Source of the DNA: Peptoniphilus_A sp050943655
GTDB lineage: Bacteria > Bacillota > Clostridia > Tissierellales > Peptoniphilaceae
DNA length: 7,954 nt
Assembly (NCBI RefSeq): GCF_050943655.1
Contig: NZ_JBMNPQ010000068.1
Coordinates: 1-7,954, forward strand
Reading direction: 5' to 3'
The position numbers and the translations under genes were made by a program. The notes under the pieces were generated by a model. That model did not search any database, had not been told where the DNA came from, and saw only the letters and a list, made by a program, of their open reading frames with translations. Positions 5,373 through 7,954 of this stretch are shown piece by piece. How positions within the stretch are numbered: position 1 is the first letter of the stretch; every line of letters begins with the position of its first letter.

Positions 5373-6644
5373 ATGAAAAATAATTTTATCATTAAAGGCG
5401 ATATTTGTTACAGCAAGAGCCAAAATGAGCTAAATACCTTTGAAGACAAATATTTAATTTGTAAAGATGGAATTTCAATGGGCGTTTTTGACGAAATATT
5501 CGCCGAATACAAAGATTTTGAAGTACTTGATTATTCAAATAAAATAGTTGTGCCAGGTCTTATCGACCTCCACGTCCACGCACCTCAATACACATACAGA
5601 GGTCTTGGGATGGATCTTGAACTTCTAGAGTGGTTAAATACATACACTTTCCCCGAAGAATCAAAATACCAAGACTTGACCTATGCTAAAAAATCTTATG
5701 AAAAATTTGTAAATGACTTAAAATTTAGCTCAACAACGAGAGCGTCAATCTTCTCCACTCTACATGTGGACTCAACGATTTTACTTATGGATCTGCTCGA
5801 AGAATCTGGCATGGTGACATATGTTGGCAAAGTAAACATGGATAGAAACGGAATAGATACTCTGCAGGAGAAGGACGCAGCAGAAAGTGAAAGTGAGACC
5901 AAAAGATGGCTTGCTGAAATAAAAGGAAGATATAAAAATACATTTCCAATTTTGACACCAAGATTTACTCCATCTTGCACAGATGATTTGATGGCAAGGC
6001 TTGGTGAAATTGAAAAAGAGTACAAATTGCCCGTGCAGTCTCACCTATCAGAAAATCAAAGCGAAATAGCTTGGGTCAAAAAACTAAGCCCTAAGTCAAC
6101 TTGTTATGGCGATAGCTACGACAGGTTCCATCTCTTCGGCGACTTTTCAAAAACAATTATGGCGCACTGCGTTTGGTCGACAGAAGAGGAGCAAAAACTT
6201 TTAAGAGAAAGAGGCGTCTTTATCGCACACTGTCCAAATTCAAACTTAAACCTCTCATCGGGCATTGCACCAATTAGAAAATACCTAGAAGAAGGACAAA
6301 ATATCGGACTTGGAAGCGACATTGCAGGCGGAATTCACCTGTCAATCTTTAAACAGATGTCTGATGCAATACAGGTTTCAAAAATGTATTGGAGGCTTGT
6401 AGATAACGACTTCCTACCACTTACAATCGAAGAAGCATTTTATCTTGGAACAATTGGTGGAGGAAAATTCTTTGGAAATGTCGGCTCTTTTGATAAGGAC
6501 TTTGAATTTGACGCTGTAGTGATTGACGATTCTGATTACAGAAGAGATGGCTTGACGCTACACCAAAGACTTGAGAGAACAATTTATATATCAGATGATA
6601 GACATGTAATCCATAAATTTATACAAGGCAGCAAAATATTTTAA
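5373..6644 (+). CDS. guaD: Guanine deaminase
   Basis: This 423-residue cytoplasmic amidohydrolase should hydrolyse guanine to xanthine and ammonia, an early step of guanine breakdown. Motifs match the guanine deaminase branch. PGLIDLHVHAPQY (61-73) gives zinc ligands H67 and H69 and substrate-contacting Q72. LEWLNTYTFPEE (85-96) is a block typical of the family. TPRFTPSC (195-202) provides the R197-F198 pair expected to hold guanine. QSHLSE (222-227) gives zinc ligand H224 and E227. MAHCVW (263-268) gives H265. LGSDIAGG (313-320) gives catalytic zinc ligand D316. No key residue is missing, and the length is near that of bacterial and animal enzymes (about 440-455). The ATG is set by AAGGTG five bases upstream. 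It is a single-gene unit with its own promoter, long riboswitch-like leader and terminator. No xanthine or purine transporter gene lies within the window. Confidence 0.95.
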   Translation: MKNNFIIKGDICYSKSQNELNTFEDKYLICKDGISMGVFDEIFAEYKDFEVLDYSNKIVVPGLIDLHVHAPQYTYRGLGMDLELLEWLNTYTFPEESKYQDLTYAKKSYEKFVNDLKFSSTTRASIFSTLHVDSTILLMDLLEESGMVTYVGKVNMDRNGIDTLQEKDAAESESETKRWLAEIKGRYKNTFPILTPRFTPSCTDDLMARLGEIEKEYKLPVQSHLSENQSEIAWVKKLSPKSTCYGDSYDRFHLFGDFSKTIMAHCVWSTEEEQKLLRERGVFIAHCPNSNLNLSSGIAPIRKYLEEGQNIGLGSDIAGGIHLSIFKQMSDAIQVSKMYWRLVDNDFLPLTIEEAFYLGTIGGGKFFGNVGSFDKDFEFDAVVIDDSDYRRDGLTLHQRLERTIYISDDRHVIHKFIQGSKIF

Positions 6645-6654
6645 TAAACACCCC

Positions 6655-6690
6655 AAAAAAGTCTTATCTGGAATTGGATAAGACTTTTTT
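6655..6690 (+). terminator. Rho-independent terminator of guanine deaminase
   Basis: AAAAAAGTCTTATC (6655-6668) pairs perfectly over 14 bp with GATAAGACTTTTTT (6677-6690) around an 8-nt loop, ten bases after the stop codon. The flanking A and T runs mean it could also work in the opposite direction. Confidence 0.95.
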
Positions 6691-6729
6691 CATGCTTATA
6701 TAACTTTAAAATTTTTTATACTAAGCATG
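6691..6729. repeat. 8-bp perfect inverted repeat just after the terminator
   Basis: CATGCTTA (6691-6698) and TAAGCATG (6722-6729) are perfect inverse complements around an AT-rich 23-nt centre, with TATA/TATA able to extend the stem across one bulge. GAGTTTTT follows. It may be a backup terminator for the plus strand or a chance palindrome. Confidence 0.4.
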
Positions 6730-6863
6730 GAGTTTTTAAAACATGAAAAATTTTATTAATTTACTTATGAAAAGTCCAACAATAAAATATTTAACTGAAA
6801 CTTAGGACATTTCTCACATTATGAACTTTAAACATTTCAAACTTTATTCATAAAATAAAATTT

Positions 6864-6898
6864 AAAAAACTCGGTGAAGTTTTAAGTCCACCGAGTTT
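6864..6898 (-). terminator. Rho-independent terminator of the lipoprotein/membrane-protein operon
   Basis: AAACTCGGTG (minus strand, 6898-6889) pairs perfectly over 10 bp with CACCGAGTTT (6876-6867) around a 12-nt loop, and the minus strand continues with Ts to 6864. It stands 22 nt after the stop of the 53-codon gene. The stretch 6730-6863 between this and the previous repeat holds only a 20-codon AUG frame (6743-6805) with a poor ribosome binding site and is otherwise empty. Confidence 0.9.
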
Positions 6899-6920
6899 AT
6901 ATAACAAATATATTTAATTT

Positions 6921-7082
6921 CTAATTTTCATCATTCTTTTTCCCAAATAATTTTTTGAAAAATACTATTGTGAGTATTGCGGCTATTGCAAGAAATATTG
7001 CTGAGTATGTGCTATCTGTGAAATAGACAATCATAAATATTAAAAGTCCATATAGTATTAAGTCCGCTATGACATCTATCAT
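6921..7082 (-). CDS. Small two-helix membrane protein, 53 residues, function unknown
   Basis: The protein begins MIDVIADLILYGLLIF and has two hydrophobic segments (about 6-21 and 27-42) separated by a short polar turn (FTDSTYS). It ends in a basic and then acidic tail (KKLFGKKNDEN). The lysine-rich end suggests a cytoplasmic C-terminus and a helical hairpin topology. It begins 2 nt after the lipoprotein stop codon, and its ribosome binding site GGAGG (7099-7095) lies inside the end of that gene. The 12-nt spacing to the ATG is long, so translational coupling is likely. A terminator follows directly. I recognise no family. The tight coupling suggests that its product works with, or is made in step with, the lipoprotein, but this is inference. 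Confidence 0.7.
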   Translation of the reverse strand: MIDVIADLILYGLLIFMIVYFTDSTYSAIFLAIAAILTIVFFKKLFGKKNDEN

Positions 7083-7084
7083 TT

Positions 7085-7669
7085 TTAATTATTACCTCCG
7101 TCCTTATCTTCTACTTTTGTGACGATGACTGCATATCCAAACTGATTTTTTAAATCTATTTTACTATCATCAAGACCATAATTGTTGTGAACTACGGTGT
7201 CTGCCTTGGCAAAGTCTTTTTGAAAGACAATTACAGGTTTACTTAGTGATGTTTTTTCTTCTAGGTGTCTTGAAATGCTCATGTTGGACTCTTTGTCTGA
7301 AAAGTTTTCTTCAGATTTGTAAGTGCTCGTTTCTCCAATTTTTGCACTTTTAAAGTCTTCTATTTCAGCAAATATATATTTATCTTTTTCCATTCTTATA
7401 TAAAAGCCGTTAATTTTTTTGGGCATACCGTCTATTATCTTAGTCTCTTTAGATCCATCGTAGCTTACCAAATCAATTTTTAAACTTTCGTCTTTTCCTA
7501 AATTATTTACTTTAAAAAAGTATTCTCCTTCTCCAGCTCCTTGATCTAGCTTTTTGTTTATCTCGGCATATATGTCACCCTTCATCTCAACAGGTTCTAT
7601 AGTTGCCTCACTGCTACAGGCTGTTAAAAATAATAAAACAAATATCATTATGTATAAAAATTTTTTCAT
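7085..7669 (-). CDS. Predicted lipoprotein, function unknown
   Basis: This 194-residue protein has a lipoprotein signal peptide: MKKF, hydrophobic stretch 5-14, lipobox L-T-A-C with C18 as the residue to be lipidated and anchored to the outer face of the membrane. The mature part is lysine- and glutamate-rich with alternating short hydrophobic strands (for example EYFFKVNN at 49-56, FGYAVIVTKVED at 177-188), as in small beta-rich lipoproteins. I see no catalytic or ligand-binding motif and recognise no family. The ATG is set by AAGGAGG (7682-7676) six bases upstream and by the signal peptide. It is the first gene of a two-gene unit with the 53-residue membrane protein. An upstream promoter is plausible in the AT-rich 7690-7760 stretch, but no pair of boxes is convincing. 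Confidence 0.8.
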   Translation of the reverse strand: MKKFLYIMIFVLLFLTACSSEATIEPVEMKGDIYAEINKKLDQGAGEGEYFFKVNNLGKDESLKIDLVSYDGSKETKIIDGMPKKINGFYIRMEKDKYIFAEIEDFKSAKIGETSTYKSEENFSDKESNMSISRHLEEKTSLSKPVIVFQKDFAKADTVVHNNYGLDDSKIDLKNQFGYAVIVTKVEDKDGGNN

Positions 7670-7682
7670 AAAAAACCTCCTT

Positions 7683-7954
7683 GTATTAAATATTCTTTTA
7701 AAAATCTTATATAAAGTTTTTAAAATTTATAATTATCGCTTTACAGATTAACACAAAATTTATTGGAAAATTTATAATGATGTGCAATTTTAGAGTTTTT
7801 TAAAATCCTCTTTCTATTATCTTCATCCATTACCTTCTCCATAATATTATTGCTATGTATTTAATTTTTTAACAAAGCGCCACAAAAATCATAAGTTAAA
7901 TATTTTTGGAATTTATATAATATAATCTAAAAAATTTTTCCTGCGTGTCATATT
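7683..7954. other. AT-rich right end, one doubtful 33-codon ORF
   Basis: A minus-strand frame from ATG at 7842 to TAA at 7741 encodes a 33-residue basic peptide beginning MEKVMDEDNRKRIL. It has no well-placed ribosome binding site and resembles nothing I know; a remnant or chance frame is as likely as a gene. A TATAAT (plus strand, within about 7915-7926) could be a -10 element near the window edge. Nothing else is supported here. Confidence 0.3.

Noticed and set aside
5696..6044. Minus-strand ORFs opposite guanine deaminase
   Set aside because: They are overlapping antisense frames inside a gene with all expected motifs, with no family resemblance or initiation signals.
4005..6644. A shared operon of the nitroreductase-like gene and guanine deaminase
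   Set aside because: A strong terminator (4825-4851), a separate near-consensus promoter (4941-4969) and a 573-nt gap separate them.
6743..6805. Plus-strand 20-codon frame (MKNFINLLMKSP...) after the guanine deaminase terminator
   Set aside because: It is very short, with only a distant GGAG and no promoter seen. It may be a fragment of something lost but cannot be supported as a gene.
1..7954. CRISPR array, tRNA, rRNA or insertion sequence
   Set aside because: No regularly spaced repeats, no cloverleaf with a CCA end or T-arm consensus, no rRNA-like segment and no transposase motif were seen on either strand.

Overview
The window is very AT-rich, with strong Shine-Dalgarno sequences (AGGAGG type), rho-independent terminators, a TTG start, a lipobox lipoprotein and a copper-amine-oxidase-type stalk domain. 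This suggests a low-GC Gram-positive anaerobe of the Clostridia/Tissierellia kind. That placement is inferred from protein character only and no species can be named.

Layout. Positions 1-673 hold a decayed prophage scrap on the minus strand. It has an edge ORF without a start, then the C-terminal half of an SPP1 gp7-like minor head protein broken by a 10-bp tandem duplication and a one-base deletion. Positions 790-1983 (minus) encode a secreted protein with two stalk repeats, with its own promoter and terminator. Positions 2046-3893 (minus) encode a UvrD/PcrA-like helicase that starts at TTG. Divergent from it, 4005-4799 (plus) encodes a TM1586-type nitroreductase-like protein ending in a clear terminator.

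Positions 4941-6690 form the most interesting unit. A near-consensus promoter is followed by a leader of about 395 nt, then a guanine deaminase gene (5373-6644) and a perfect terminator. The leader contains a purine-riboswitch-like aptamer (about 5006-5079) with departures from the canonical motif. A long terminator-like hairpin uses the P3, J3/1 and P1 3' strands of the aptamer as its 5' arm. That arrangement predicts an ON switch, which suits a purine-degrading enzyme. A second U-tailed hairpin and a 14-codon leader ORF overlapping the aptamer add further possible control.

On the right, on the minus strand, a lipoprotein gene (7085-7669) is followed 2 nt later by a 53-codon two-helix membrane protein gene (6921-7082), and both end at a 10-bp-stem terminator. 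The last ~270 bases hold only a doubtful 33-codon ORF.

Apart from the riboswitch-guanine deaminase unit and the lipoprotein/membrane-protein pair, the neighbours show no obvious shared pathway. The window reads as unrelated housekeeping and accessory genes beside a prophage remnant.
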